The notes: a model not told the origin generated them from the letters alone. A stretch of 12,590 nt of DNA from Bacteroidota bacterium (GCA_030836345.1 JAURQA010000120.1:1-12590), one strand, 5' to 3'. Numbered from the stretch's first letter, positions 1-7,310 are shown. Numbers and translations: made by a program.

Positions 1-2838
1 AATGGTTCTTCCTTGACGATTCTTAAGATAAAAAACCTCATCAATAGTCAAGAATGATGCTCCTTGATTCGGTCTTTGTGCCAGTACATCATAGGATACA
101 TAAAAAGACTTTTCATTTGGAACCAATGGAAATGAGAACCATAAACGTGGCAATATATTTATCACTGGGGTAAAATCTTCAAATGTTTCTTTGGTTATAT
201 CATCTTGTTTTGGATTTACTAGGAAAGGAGCAATTCTACCATTGTTGGTTTGGTTGGCTAAAAACTCAGGATTTTTTTGCTCTGAACCATCTGCATTAAA
301 CCAGTTATCTCCATTTCGATAACCAATTACTTTTGTAGGGTTGTCTATATTATTGACATAAACTTTATAGTCGTTTCCAATATTTGACGGATGGTCAATA
401 TTTAAACCATTGATGTCTTTTACTTCACCTGCTGTTTTAACAGGATATAAACTGTACGGATCTTTTATAACTAATTGGTTGGCATCATATCTTTCCATAC
501 GAACCCCGCCTCTAAATACTAAATTTCTGAATTTAACTTGATCTTGCAACCATGCCGCAATGTATACTGGTTGAAATGCTCCAATGGTTCTTTTTGCTGG
601 ATCTTTTAAGAATGCGTCAATATCTGGTTTCCCATTCACTTTGTTTCCAAGATGATCGTATCCATAATAACTCACATAGCTATTTCCATTATTTAATAAT
701 TCATCTGCTGAAAAGTAGTCGACTTTAAAGGTAGAAGGGTCTAAGGAATTTACGTCAATAAACGAACTTTCATTGTATTCATTTCCATATACATCTCGTG
801 CTCCATCAGCTATTAATGAGTTTCTTAGGTTGCGATCAAAGGCACTTTGTTCTGAATAATTAATTAATCGATTGTAACGCACTGTATCACCAAAAACGCC
901 ATTGGCATCATAGTTTAAGATTGCACTTGTTTTATCTAGTTCACCAATATGGTTGTTCGCCAATTGATTCATTAAAACCCAAAGGCCATTAGCCCCTAAT
1001 CCATAGGCTCTTGAGAACTGCTGTTCGTAATATAATCCTGCTTGCAGGTCATGCGGAGTTCTCTCGTCTCCACCTTCCAAACGCTTGGGCTGATATTTCA
1101 TTTGACCTAAGGCAAATAAGCTATATCGTTCTGTCTGACTCTTGTTAAAACCAGATGTAATACCACCGGGTGTTCCCCATAACGAATACACATTATTTGG
1201 ATTAAATCCATTTAACAAACCTTGGTTTACCTGAACAACGGTAGGGTTGGTTATTCTTCCGCCTCTTTCGTTAAAGAAGTCATAAACATTTTGGGTATAT
1301 TTTGCTCTTAGGGGATTTAAATCACTTGCTTGAAAGGTCATTAAAGTATCTATAAACCCTTCTTGATACCATGCATTTGTTAGCTCAACTACATTCCCGT
1401 TCTGATCAACCACGCGTGTGGGCTTTCTATTTGGGTTTTGTCTGGAGTCATAGTTATCATAAGCATATCTCTCGGTTTGATATCGCGAGAATTTTCCAAC
1501 ATATCCATAATTAAATATATTATCGAGATGGGTGGCATCTCTTCCTTTAGATGATGCATTTTGATATTCTGCTCTTACGGTGTAAAAGGCATCCTTCAAA
1601 CTACTTTCTGGATCTGTCTTAAATTTCTGTGTGAATTTTAAATATGAACGGATTGTTTGATTATCAGACCGTCCATTATTATTAAAGTTCATTAATGAAT
1701 TGGAATTATTTCTACGTGATGTATAGTAATAACTTGCATACCCTGTAAGGTTAATATTGTTGTTTGGCTTGAACTCTAATTTACCTATGAAGTTACCCGA
1801 ACCTAAGGCTGAGTTTGGTCGAGCTTTCACATTTTCTATATCATCAGATGTCAAGAAAGATGCATTATGAACAAATCCCTGTGGTGTAATAGTTAACGGA
1901 TTTTCTTCTAACTCATTTAACTTATCTTCTTTCACAACATATACTCCCGTGCGGGTGGGGTTGGCATCTTTAAAATAACCAATATTTCCATTCAATGTGA
2001 ATCCTAACTTTACATATTCTTTAGTTACTCTTTTCCCTGCACTATTGGTTCCTTCGTACTTCTTTTTCCAAAGAGGTCCTGAAAAGAAACCTTCGATGGT
2101 GTTATAGCCATAAGGATCTAAGCCTGTACTAGTGATGGCTTCAGCTGCTCCTCTAAATTTACCCGTAACACCCTTAGTTGTGTATGTAAAAGCTCCTCCA
2201 GTTAAATCTCCATACTGTGCAGGAATACCTCCTACTTGAACGGCTATTGATTGAACACCTAGTGATGGTATGGCTCCACCTCCGATAGCTCTCATTCCAT
2301 CGACATATGTACCCGAAGCATCCGTTCGGGAACCCCTAACACTGGTCGCACCATTAGCTGTATTGATAGCTGCATTTGTTCTAGACACTGCACCAATTCC
2401 TCTAGCTCCACTAATAATTGCACGATCTCCACTTATTTCATTTTTATTTTCATTTAAGTTCGTCACACTTTTCTTGGCTTGAATTTTAATAATCTGAAAA
2501 TCCTTGGTTTTTGATAAAATAAAACTTGCATCATTATTCAAACCTGTCGTAAGATTTCTTCCACTTTCCTCTCTTTGGGCAAAACCTTCTGCATTTACAA
2601 TAATGTCATATACCCCCGGTATTAATGTAGTAAAATAAACATTTCCATCTGAGTTTGAAGTTCCAGCGTCACGCTCTATACCTCCTTGCTTCGCAAGAAC
2701 CGATGCTCCTTTAAAGGGCTTGCCATCTTCTGTAGTAACAACCACTTTTAATTCTGCAAATTGTTGAGCTTTTAAGCTACCAAACCCTACAAACAGGAGG
2801 ACACTTAAAATTCTTAATAGAGTACTTTTATTTATCAT
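1..2838 (-). CDS. TonB-dependent outer-membrane receptor with N-terminal carboxypeptidase-regulatory-like domain (partial, C-terminus outside window)
   Basis: Outer-membrane TonB-dependent transporter; the substrate cannot be told from sequence. The reading frame is open without a stop from 2838 to the window edge (946 codons), so the end of the barrel is missing. Residues 1-24 form a clear signal peptide (Lys4/Arg9, hydrophobic core, cleavage near KA|QQ), which is why I place the start at 2838. Residues about 28-110 resemble a carboxypeptidase-regulatory-like beta-sandwich (DGKPFKGASV, SDGNVYFT, IPGVYDIIVNAEGF). The plug follows at about 139-222, with VRGSRTDASGTYVDGMR and GGIPAQYGDLTGGAFTYTTKG typical of Bacteroidota receptors. 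The rest is Asn/Tyr/aromatic-rich and barrel-like, including AWLQDQVKFRNLVFRGGVR (about residues 766-784). No SusD-like gene is in view and it does not look like a classic SusC. A -7/-33 promoter match lies at the end of the preceding dehydrogenase gene. An in-frame ATG also exists at 3009 (see leader entry). Confidence 0.92.
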   Translation of the reverse strand, partial: MINKSTLLRILSVLLFVGFGSLKAQQFAELKVVVTTEDGKPFKGASVLAKQGGIERDAGTSNSDGNVYFTTLIPGVYDIIVNAEGFAQREESGRNLTTGLNNDASFILSKTKDFQIIKIQAKKSVTNLNENKNEISGDRAIISGARGIGAVSRTNAAINTANGATSVRGSRTDASGTYVDGMRAIGGGAIPSLGVQSIAVQVGGIPAQYGDLTGGAFTYTTKGVTGKFRGAAEAITSTGLDPYGYNTIEGFFSGPLWKKKYEGTNSAGKRVTKEYVKLGFTLNGNIGYFKDANPTRTGVYVVKEDKLNELEENPLTITPQGFVHNASFLTSDDIENVKARPNSALGSGNFIGKLEFKPNNNINLTGYASYYYTSRRNNSNSLMNFNNNGRSDNQTIRSYLKFTQKFKTDPESSLKDAFYTVRAEYQNASSKGRDATHLDNIFNYGYVGKFSRYQTERYAYDNYDSRQNPNRKPTRVVDQNGNVVELTNAWYQEGFIDTLMTFQASDLNPLRAKYTQNVYDFFNERGGRITNPTVVQVNQGLLNGFNPNNVYSLWGTPGGITSGFNKSQTERYSLFALGQMKYQPKRLEGGDERTPHDLQAGLYYEQQFSRAYGLGANGLWVLMNQLANNHIGELDKTSAILNYDANGVFGDTVRYNRLINYSEQSAFDRNLRNSLIADGARDVYGNEYNESSFIDVNSLDPSTFKVDYFSADELLNNGNSYVSYYGYDHLGNKVNGKPDIDAFLKDPAKRTIGAFQPVYIAAWLQDQVKFRNLVFRGGVRMERYDANQLVIKDPYSLYPVKTAGEVKDINGLNIDHPSNIGNDYKVYVNNIDNPTKVIGYRNGDNWFNADGSEQKNPEFLANQTNNGRIAPFLVNPKQDDITKETFEDFTPVINILPRLWFSFPLVPNEKSFYVSYDVLAQRPNQGASFLTIDEVFYLKNRQGRTI

Positions 2839-3009
2839 AATATTCTTCCGTTTATCCGTGAAAAACAACTTCTCATCGAACCAAGGAGCAATTTTACCTC
2901 TTTTCGGGCTTAAATGCAACTTAAAATCAAGAAGAAATGGCAACTTTTCACTCTTTTTTTGAAACCAAAACTCATCTGGACAAAGTTTAAATTTATAATC
3001 TCTCTTCAT
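2839..3009 (-). other. In-frame, stop-free 57-codon leader upstream of the receptor signal peptide
   Basis: Between the dehydrogenase stop (3033) and the receptor ATG (2838) the receptor frame stays open back to an ATG at 3009; an in-frame TGA lies a few codons further upstream. Translated, it is a lysine- and phenylalanine-rich charged peptide (begins MKRDYKFKLCPDEFWF) with no feature I recognise. If translated as a fusion it would bury the signal peptide at residues 58-81, which is unusual for an outer-membrane receptor. It may therefore be a long 5' untranslated region that is open by chance, a translated leader, or a real extension. The predicted promoter at 3034-3062 would put the transcript start just upstream of this ATG, which keeps the question open. 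Confidence 0.4.
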
Positions 3010-3032
3010 ATCATATCCCTTTTTAATTCAGA

Positions 3033-3971
3033 TCAAACATATTTTTTAATTTTCTTGAGCAAAACCTCTGAAATTTTCCGGTAACTTTCTTTGGTCCAAC
3101 CTGCGATGTGCGGAGTAAAAATCACCTTATTCTTTGATGCAGCTAATTCGAATATAGATGTCTGCTCTGGCGTAAGTGTCTGTAGATTCTCATTTTCTAA
3201 AACATCGGTCCCAAAGCCCCGTATTTTACATTTTTCTAACTCCTCCATGACAGATTTAAAACAAACAATTCCTCCACGGCTCATATTCATTAAAAAAATA
3301 GGTTTTTTGAACTTTCGGATAAAATCGCTATTTATCCATTGCCTCGTATCATTATTTAAAGGTATATGGAGGCTGATTACATCGGCATTTTCAAATAGCT
3401 CGTTAAGTTCACACTCTATAACACTCCCTTTCCCATAGCCTTTTTTATATTTATCATAGGCAAGAACTGTACTACCCAAAGATGATAGCACATGGCCAAA
3501 ATAAGAACCTGTATTTCCAAAACCTATAATTCCTACCTTAAGACTTGCAAGCTCTACGCCTCTATTCTGCTCTCTTTGCCAAATTTTTTTTCGGACTTCT
3601 GAATGCGCACTGGTAATATTCCGGATTAAAGAGAGAAGCACTCCTAAGGAGTGCTCAGCTACAGCTATGGCATTTGCCTCACCCGCATTAAAACAGAGAA
3701 TGCCTTTTTGCTTACAGGCCTCTTGGTCAATATTGTCCATACCTGCTCCACCTCTCCCTATGAATTCTAGGGAGCTGATTTCTGCCAAAAACGCTTCATC
3801 TACGGTAATTTTACTTCTCAAAAGCAGGGCATTTGCACTGCCGTTTAGGTTTTCAATAATTGTTTCTCTGGTGGCTTCTGGATGATAAATATATTCTATT
3901 CCAATTAAATCAAGCCCAATCAAAAGAGATGCATGAAAATCATCGGCGATATAAATTTTTGTGACCGCCAT
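3033..3971 (-). CDS. D-isomer-specific 2-hydroxyacid dehydrogenase (phosphoglycerate dehydrogenase-like, no ACT domain)
   Basis: Cytoplasmic NAD(P)-dependent dehydrogenase that interconverts 2-keto acids and D-2-hydroxy acids. At 312 residues it has only the substrate- and nucleotide-binding domains and lacks the C-terminal ACT regulatory domain of long SerA enzymes. The Rossmann dinucleotide motif is GIIGFGNTG (G150, G152, G155). The catalytic triad of the family is present: Arg232 in MSRGGIV, Glu261 in DVLENE, and His288 in FTPHIAGW. Spacing from Arg to Glu (29 residues) matches E. coli SerA. I chose the ATG at 3971 (MAVTKIYIADDF) because it leads straight into the first beta strand and lies 8 nt after the accC stop. 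An earlier ATG at 4007 would add 12 basic residues and overlap accC. The exact substrate is unresolved; 3-phosphoglycerate is one candidate. It is the last gene of the three-gene unit starting at 5944. Confidence 0.85.
   Translation of the reverse strand: MAVTKIYIADDFHASLLIGLDLIGIEYIYHPEATRETIIENLNGSANALLLRSKITVDEAFLAEISSLEFIGRGGAGMDNIDQEACKQKGILCFNAGEANAIAVAEHSLGVLLSLIRNITSAHSEVRKKIWQREQNRGVELASLKVGIIGFGNTGSYFGHVLSSLGSTVLAYDKYKKGYGKGSVIECELNELFENADVISLHIPLNNDTRQWINSDFIRKFKKPIFLMNMSRGGIVCFKSVMEELEKCKIRGFGTDVLENENLQTLTPEQTSIFELAASKNKVIFTPHIAGWTKESYRKISEVLLKKIKKYV
3034..3062 (-). promoter_or_regulatory. Probable Bacteroidota-type promoter for the TonB-dependent receptor
   Basis: On the minus strand, TATGTTTG (3041-3034) matches the Bacteroidota -7 consensus TAnnTTTG. 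A TTG (3062-3060) sits 18 nt upstream, close to the usual -33 spacing. The box overlaps the stop codon of the dehydrogenase gene. Transcription would begin around 3030-3027, leaving a leader of about 190 nt before the signal-peptide ATG at 2838, or about 20 nt before the ATG at 3009. Confidence 0.5.
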
Positions 3972-3979
3972 ATCTCTCC

Positions 3980-5470
3980 TTATCTCAATGCTCTTCTTTT
4001 TACCCAAGAAGATTTTGTTTGGTTTGAATTATTTGGCGCATTGGAGGAACTTTTAAGATTAGCAGCAACCATTGATAGGGCTAATAACTCTTCCTCTTCA
4101 AATGAGTCTACGGGCTCTTCTCCCTTAAAATAATTTGCAATAAAATTGGTATCAAATTCTCCAGATAGAAATTGAGGGTGTTTGAATACGAAAGTTCCAA
4201 ACTCTAATGTTGTTTGAATTCCCGTAATTTTATACTCGCTAATGGCTCTGAGCATGCGTTGAACAGCCTGCTCTCTGCTAGGCGCATGAACAATAAGCTT
4301 AGCAATCATATTATCGTAGTAAATGGGTATTTCCATATTGGATTCTACACAATCATCTACCCTAACTCCTGGTCCTTGCGGGAGGGAATATGTCCTAATT
4401 TTTCCAATGTTAGGTAAAAAATTATTGTAGGGGTCCTCGGCACATACTCTTAACTCAAAGGCATGTCCGTTGATGGTTACCTCTTCCTGACTGATATTTA
4501 GCCGTTCATTTTGAGCCACTTGTATCTGTTCTTTTACTATATCTAAATTGGTTATTAGCTCGGTTACGGGATGTTCTACTTGAAGCCTGGTATTCATCTC
4601 TAAGAAGTAAAAATCGCCGGTAGCTCCTACCAAAAACTCAACGGTTCCAGCACCTGAATAATTGCAGGCTTTTGCGACATTTACAGCGGCCTCCCCCATT
4701 TTTTCTCGGAGATCTTCGGTCATGATAGGGCAAGGGGCTTCCTCTACCAATTTTTGATGACGCCGTTGAATACTGCATTCTCGTTCCATCAAATGAATGA
4801 CATTTCCGTGGTTATCTGCTAGAATTTGAAATTCGATATGTCGAGGTTTCTCAACAAACTTTTCAATAAAAATGGCATCATCTCCAAAGCTACTTCGAGC
4901 TTCGTTTTGCGCGGTTTCTAATGCTTCAAAAAAATCGTTGGCTTGATTAACAATTCTCATGCCTTTACCACCGCCACCGGCACTGGCCTTTACCAAAACA
5001 GGAAATCCAACTTCTTTTGCGATTTCTAAAGCACTGTTTTTATCCGTGATGGCCTCATTTATTCCCGGAACCAAGGGCACTCCAAATTTTTCTACGGCTT
5101 GTTTACTGGCTATTTTACTGCCCATTACTTCCATGCTTTCGGGCGATGGACCAATGAGTATAATGCCATTTTCACTTAAGTTTCGAGCAAAATCTGCATT
5201 TTCACTCAAAAATCCATATCCAGGGTGTATTGCATCGGCTCCAACGGACTTGGCTATCGCTATAATCTTATCTCCCTTTAAATAACTTTCGGCACTGGTA
5301 TTGCCACCCAGAGCAATGGCTTCATCGGCATAACTGGTGTGTACTGCATTTCTATCTGCATCGCTATAAACAGCTACTGATTTAATCCCCATCTCGCGAC
5401 AAGTGCGCATAACACGTATGGCTATTTCGCCTCTGTTTGCTATGAGTATTTTTGAAATGGTTTTTTTCAT
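3980..5470 (-). CDS. accC: Biotin carboxylase subunit of acetyl-/acyl-CoA carboxylase
   Basis: ATP-dependent carboxylation of biotin carried on a separate carrier protein, the first half-reaction of acetyl-CoA or propionyl-CoA carboxylase. The N-terminus (KILIANRGEIAIRV, residues 7-20) and NADFARN (91-97) are characteristic. The ATP-grasp glycine loop is ASAGGGGKGMR (162-172), and EMNTRLQVEHPVTE (291-304) holds the catalytic Arg295 and Glu299. Arg341 in FELRVCAEDP matches the conserved bicarbonate/biotin-site arginine. At 496 residues it is longer than E. coli AccC (449). The extra about 45 residues are an acidic then Ser/Asn-rich tail ending SSWVKRRALR, with no biotinylation motif. That tail resembles those of Bacteroidota acyl-CoA carboxylase subunits as I recall them, so a propionyl-CoA role is possible. 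No carrier-protein or carboxyltransferase gene is nearby. It starts 3 nt after the stop of the TerB-like gene. Confidence 0.93.
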   Translation of the reverse strand: MKKTISKILIANRGEIAIRVMRTCREMGIKSVAVYSDADRNAVHTSYADEAIALGGNTSAESYLKGDKIIAIAKSVGADAIHPGYGFLSENADFARNLSENGIILIGPSPESMEVMGSKIASKQAVEKFGVPLVPGINEAITDKNSALEIAKEVGFPVLVKASAGGGGKGMRIVNQANDFFEALETAQNEARSSFGDDAIFIEKFVEKPRHIEFQILADNHGNVIHLMERECSIQRRHQKLVEEAPCPIMTEDLREKMGEAAVNVAKACNYSGAGTVEFLVGATGDFYFLEMNTRLQVEHPVTELITNLDIVKEQIQVAQNERLNISQEEVTINGHAFELRVCAEDPYNNFLPNIGKIRTYSLPQGPGVRVDDCVESNMEIPIYYDNMIAKLIVHAPSREQAVQRMLRAISEYKITGIQTTLEFGTFVFKHPQFLSGEFDTNFIANYFKGEEPVDSFEEEELLALSMVAANLKSSSNAPNNSNQTKSSWVKRRALR

Positions 5471-5473
5471 TAA

Positions 5474-5944
5474 CTATTCTGCTTTTTGTGGTTCGTTAAG
5501 CATATCTAAAGGCAAGAACTCTTCTTCTGCTTTACTTACGCTACCCATGCTCCAAAAGCCCCCATCTGCATTGGCTATATAATGGGCAAACTCTTTCAAA
5601 CTCTTATATAAGCGGTGGGAATAAGCAAATTCTATTTTTTGTAATACTGGATTTAAGGCTTCAATTTTTGCGACTAAAAAGTTATTTCTATCGGCTTGTG
5701 CTTTGGGAAGTTGAGCAATTAACTTGCGTAAGTCTTCTTCGACATGAGCATCTAAGGAGGAGTACAAATCTTTCAATCCAAACTTTTCGCTAAAGGTTTT
5801 GATATGGACCAATTCAAATGTTCTTTGTTTTTCATCTGAACTAAAATCTCCGTCTGCACCAGCTATTAATGCTGAAACATAAAGAGGTGATAGCCTAACA
5901 AGTTCTTTTTCTGAAGGGCTTAAATGATCGATGTGATTTGACAT
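5474..5944 (-). CDS. TerB-like hypothetical protein, 156 residues
   Basis: I do not recognise a characterised orthologue. The protein is predicted soluble and mostly helical, with no signal peptide or membrane segment. Two similar blocks stand out: LIAGADGDFSSDEKQ (residues 26-40) and a second ADG block at 122-143 (IANADGGF, then Ser/Lys/Ala and EEEF). Helix-ADG-loop-acidic repeats of this kind are typical of TerB/DjlA-N-type helical domains, which carry acidic, possibly metal-binding loops, so a TerB-like fold is my inference. It is the first gene of a tandem unit, ending 3 nt before the accC start, so translational coupling with accC is likely. A possible -7 box (TATTTTTG, 5983-5976) lies about 32 nt before its ATG. 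Confidence 0.6.
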   Translation of the reverse strand: MSNHIDHLSPSEKELVRLSPLYVSALIAGADGDFSSDEKQRTFELVHIKTFSEKFGLKDLYSSLDAHVEEDLRKLIAQLPKAQADRNNFLVAKIEALNPVLQKIEFAYSHRLYKSLKEFAHYIANADGGFWSMGSVSKAEEEFLPLDMLNEPQKAE

Positions 5945-5955
5945 TGTTTATAACG

Positions 5956-5963
5956 TATTTTTG
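5956..5963 (+). promoter_or_regulatory. Candidate -7 box for the ccmB-like gene
   Basis: TATTTTTG on the plus strand fits TAnnTTTG. It would start transcription near 5970, about 33 nt before the TTG start codon at 6003. A TTG at 5938-5940 lies 15 nt upstream, somewhat closer than the usual -33 spacing. Confidence 0.35.
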
Positions 5964-5975
5964 CGTTGCGTTTGG

Positions 5976-5983
5976 CAAAAATA
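5976..5983 (-). promoter_or_regulatory. Candidate -7 box for the TerB-like/accC/dehydrogenase unit
   Basis: TATTTTTG on the minus strand fits TAnnTTTG. It would start transcription near 5970, about 25 nt upstream of the ATG at 5944. No good TTG is seen at the -33 position, so support rests on the -7 box and its placement. Confidence 0.4.
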
Positions 5984-6002
5984 GTTCAAAAAGAGGTTTA
6001 AT

Positions 6003-6662
6003 TTGAAAAACTATACTCATCTTATATCGTGGATTTCATTTGAGATTAAATATGATCTTAAAAACCCTGGAATGCTTTTGAGTGGCTTTTTACAAATGGT
6101 TATTTTGGGATACATTGCTTTTATAGCTCACCCTACTATGGGCGGAAAGTCCTGGATTGTTCTCTTGCTATTTTGCTCTGTCATTGGAACACAACTGGCG
6201 GTAAGTAAGGCTTTTTTAAATCAAGACCGTGGCCGTTGGTTATATATCTATCAATTGGCTTATGCGGGAACTATTATTTGGGGTAAACTGATCTATTCCT
6301 GGATAATCTCCATTCTTATGTGCGTTTGGGCCTTGGCTGTTTTTATTTTCTTAAATGATTGGCCATTGGAACATACGCGCGTTTTTACGGGCTTAATGCT
6401 TTTGGTTTCGATTGGCTTGGGAACTATTTTTACTTTTACCAGTGCTCTTTCGAGCAAATCGGCTTGGGGAATGGTTGTATTTCCTGTTTTGAGCCTTCCT
6501 GCAGCTATTCCTCTTATACTTATTGGGTCTAGAGGAACCATTAAATGTTTAAATCCGGTTTTAGTTCCTTCGGTTTACAATGATATAGGGTTTTTGATTG
6601 GAGTAGATCTCCTTATTGTGGCCCTCGTTATTTCACTGTTCTCCAGTTTATGGAGAGGTTAG
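6003..6662 (+). CDS. ccmB: CcmB-like haem exporter / cytochrome c maturation ABC permease
   Basis: Inner-membrane permease of the kind that works with the ATPase CcmA in cytochrome c maturation (haem handling for System I). The protein has 219 residues, close to E. coli CcmB (220). It has about six hydrophobic segments, near 25-43, 51-68, 90-116, 127-149, 157-175 and 195-215. A charged cytoplasmic loop after the second segment (FLNQDRGRWLYIYQL, 71-85) and the PVLSLPAAIPLIL stretch (161-173) match the family pattern as I know it. The start is a TTG: the in-frame upstream codons reach a TAG at 5982 without any ATG, and the next ATG is codon 24, inside the membrane-proximal N-terminus. It is the only plus-strand gene here and ends 13 nt from the convergent DUF983 gene. 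The usual partners ccmA, ccmC and ccmD are not in the window. A generic ABC-2-type permease is the alternative. Confidence 0.75.
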   Translation: MKNYTHLISWISFEIKYDLKNPGMLLSGFLQMVILGYIAFIAHPTMGGKSWIVLLLFCSVIGTQLAVSKAFLNQDRGRWLYIYQLAYAGTIIWGKLIYSWIISILMCVWALAVFIFLNDWPLEHTRVFTGLMLLVSIGLGTIFTFTSALSSKSAWGMVVFPVLSLPAAIPLILIGSRGTIKCLNPVLVPSVYNDIGFLIGVDLLIVALVISLFSSLWRG

Positions 6663-6675
6663 AGTGAATTTAATT

Positions 6676-7074
6676 CTAATCTTTAATGTCTTTTTTTTCA
6701 AATCTATTCTTATGCATAATTGGATATACGACGTAAAGCATAAGCATGCGACTGTACCGAAATATCCAAGGTAGCAAAACCACAATGAGTGAGGGAATTC
6801 CCCAATACAGCATTTCTCCTAAACCTAAGTATGTGCCTGAAATAGCTGTAATTACCGCTAATCCAACAAGCATGGCATAACTCCAATACATGGCGCCAAA
6901 GAAAAATCCCGTTTCTGGCTCATAGTTTAGTTCACATTTGGAACAATGCGAATGGGTTTCGGTAAATTTAAAAATATGAAATACGGAATATAAAAAAACT
7001 GGCCCCTTGCCACATCTGGGACATTTTTCAAGAAAGAAACTCATCCACTTGGGGCGTGGATGTTTTAGCCTCAT
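6676..7074 (-). CDS. DUF983 family membrane protein with two CxxC pairs
   Basis: Small protein (132 residues) of the DUF983 family; the molecular function is not established to my knowledge. The N-terminal half has a zinc-ribbon-like pair of motifs, EKCPRCGKGPVF (Cys18, Cys21) and CSKCELNYEPE (Cys44, Cys47). These are followed by two membrane helices at about 62-82 and 88-105 and a basic C-terminus. Its ATG overlaps the stop of the CPMC gene as ATGA, so the two are probably translationally coupled. As the last gene of the cytochrome oxidase cluster it may help oxidase assembly or metal handling, but that is inference from position only. Confidence 0.85.
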   Translation of the reverse strand: MRLKHPRPKWMSFFLEKCPRCGKGPVFLYSVFHIFKFTETHSHCSKCELNYEPETGFFFGAMYWSYAMLVGLAVITAISGTYLGLGEMLYWGIPSLIVVLLPWIFRYSRMLMLYVVYPIMHKNRFEKKDIKD

Positions 7075-7298
7075 TTGTTTTTTCTTTTGTAGTAATAAGC
7101 AGCTCCAGCTCCTCCGAGTAATACATATGGCATACTCATTAAGAAAAGAATGGCTTTATTTATTCCGTTTCCAACGGTAGGTTTTGTTACTGCTCCATCT
7201 CTATTGCTTTCCAGTGCTGTTTTACACATGGGGCATTGAGCCTGAATAGTACCCACCGCACTGATTGCGAAGAATGTAATTAAAATTACTTTTTTCAT
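7071..7298 (-). CDS. Small exported membrane-anchored CPMC-motif protein, unknown function
   Basis: 75 residues. It has a clear signal peptide (residues 1-20, cleavage near IQA|Q), then CPMCK (Cys22, Cys25) almost at the mature N-terminus. A short polar linker, one hydrophobic helix at about 48-69 and a basic KRKNK tail follow. The predicted topology places the CxxC in the periplasm with a C-terminal anchor. It is not a lipoprotein, because Gln precedes the first cysteine. It lies between DUF420 and DUF983 in an oxidase/SCO operon, so a role in metal or thiol handling during oxidase assembly is plausible but unproven. I cannot name a characterised homologue. Confidence 0.75.
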   Translation of the reverse strand: MKKVILITFFAISAVGTIQAQCPMCKTALESNRDGAVTKPTVGNGINKAILFLMSMPYVLLGGAGAAYYYKRKNK

Positions 7299-7302
7299 AG
7301 TA

Positions 7303-7310
7303 CAAAGTTA
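7303..7310 (-). promoter_or_regulatory. Weak candidate internal -7 box before the CPMC gene
   Basis: TAACTTTG on the minus strand fits TAnnTTTG and ends only 4 nt before the ATG at 7298. If used, the transcript would be almost leaderless. There is no convincing -33 TTG, and the gene is only 18 nt from the upstream DUF420 stop, so read-through is the simpler explanation. Confidence 0.22.

Larger units (their letters stand above)
5956..5983. repeat. 9-bp inverted repeat in the divergent intergenic region
   Basis: TATTTTTGC (5956-5964) and GCAAAAATA (5975-5983) are perfect reverse complements separated by a 10-nt spacer. They lie in the 58-nt gap between the TerB-like/accC unit and the divergently oriented ccmB-like gene. 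Each arm contains a match to the TAnnTTTG -7 box, one per strand. The symmetry could be an operator, or just the result of two -7 boxes facing each other. Confidence 0.55.

Noticed and set aside
2270..2482. Plus-strand open frame of 70 codons
   Set aside because: It lies wholly antisense to the plug region of the TonB-dependent receptor, whose frame has strong family motifs; the antisense product has no recognisable features.
1..2838. SusC-type polysaccharide-utilisation receptor
   Set aside because: No SusD-like neighbour or glycan-degrading gene is visible, and the plug and N-terminal domain look like the general carboxypeptidase-regulatory receptor type. The region beyond position 1 is not available to test this.
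3972..4007. Longer start for the 2-hydroxyacid dehydrogenase at ATG 4007
   Set aside because: It adds 12 basic residues absent from the usual fold start and overlaps accC by 28 nt, whereas the ATG at 3971 begins directly at the first beta strand and avoids the overlap.
7224..7298. CPMC protein as a lipoprotein
   Set aside because: The residues before the first cysteine are IQAQ; Gln at -1 does not fit a lipobox, so ordinary signal-peptide cleavage is more likely.
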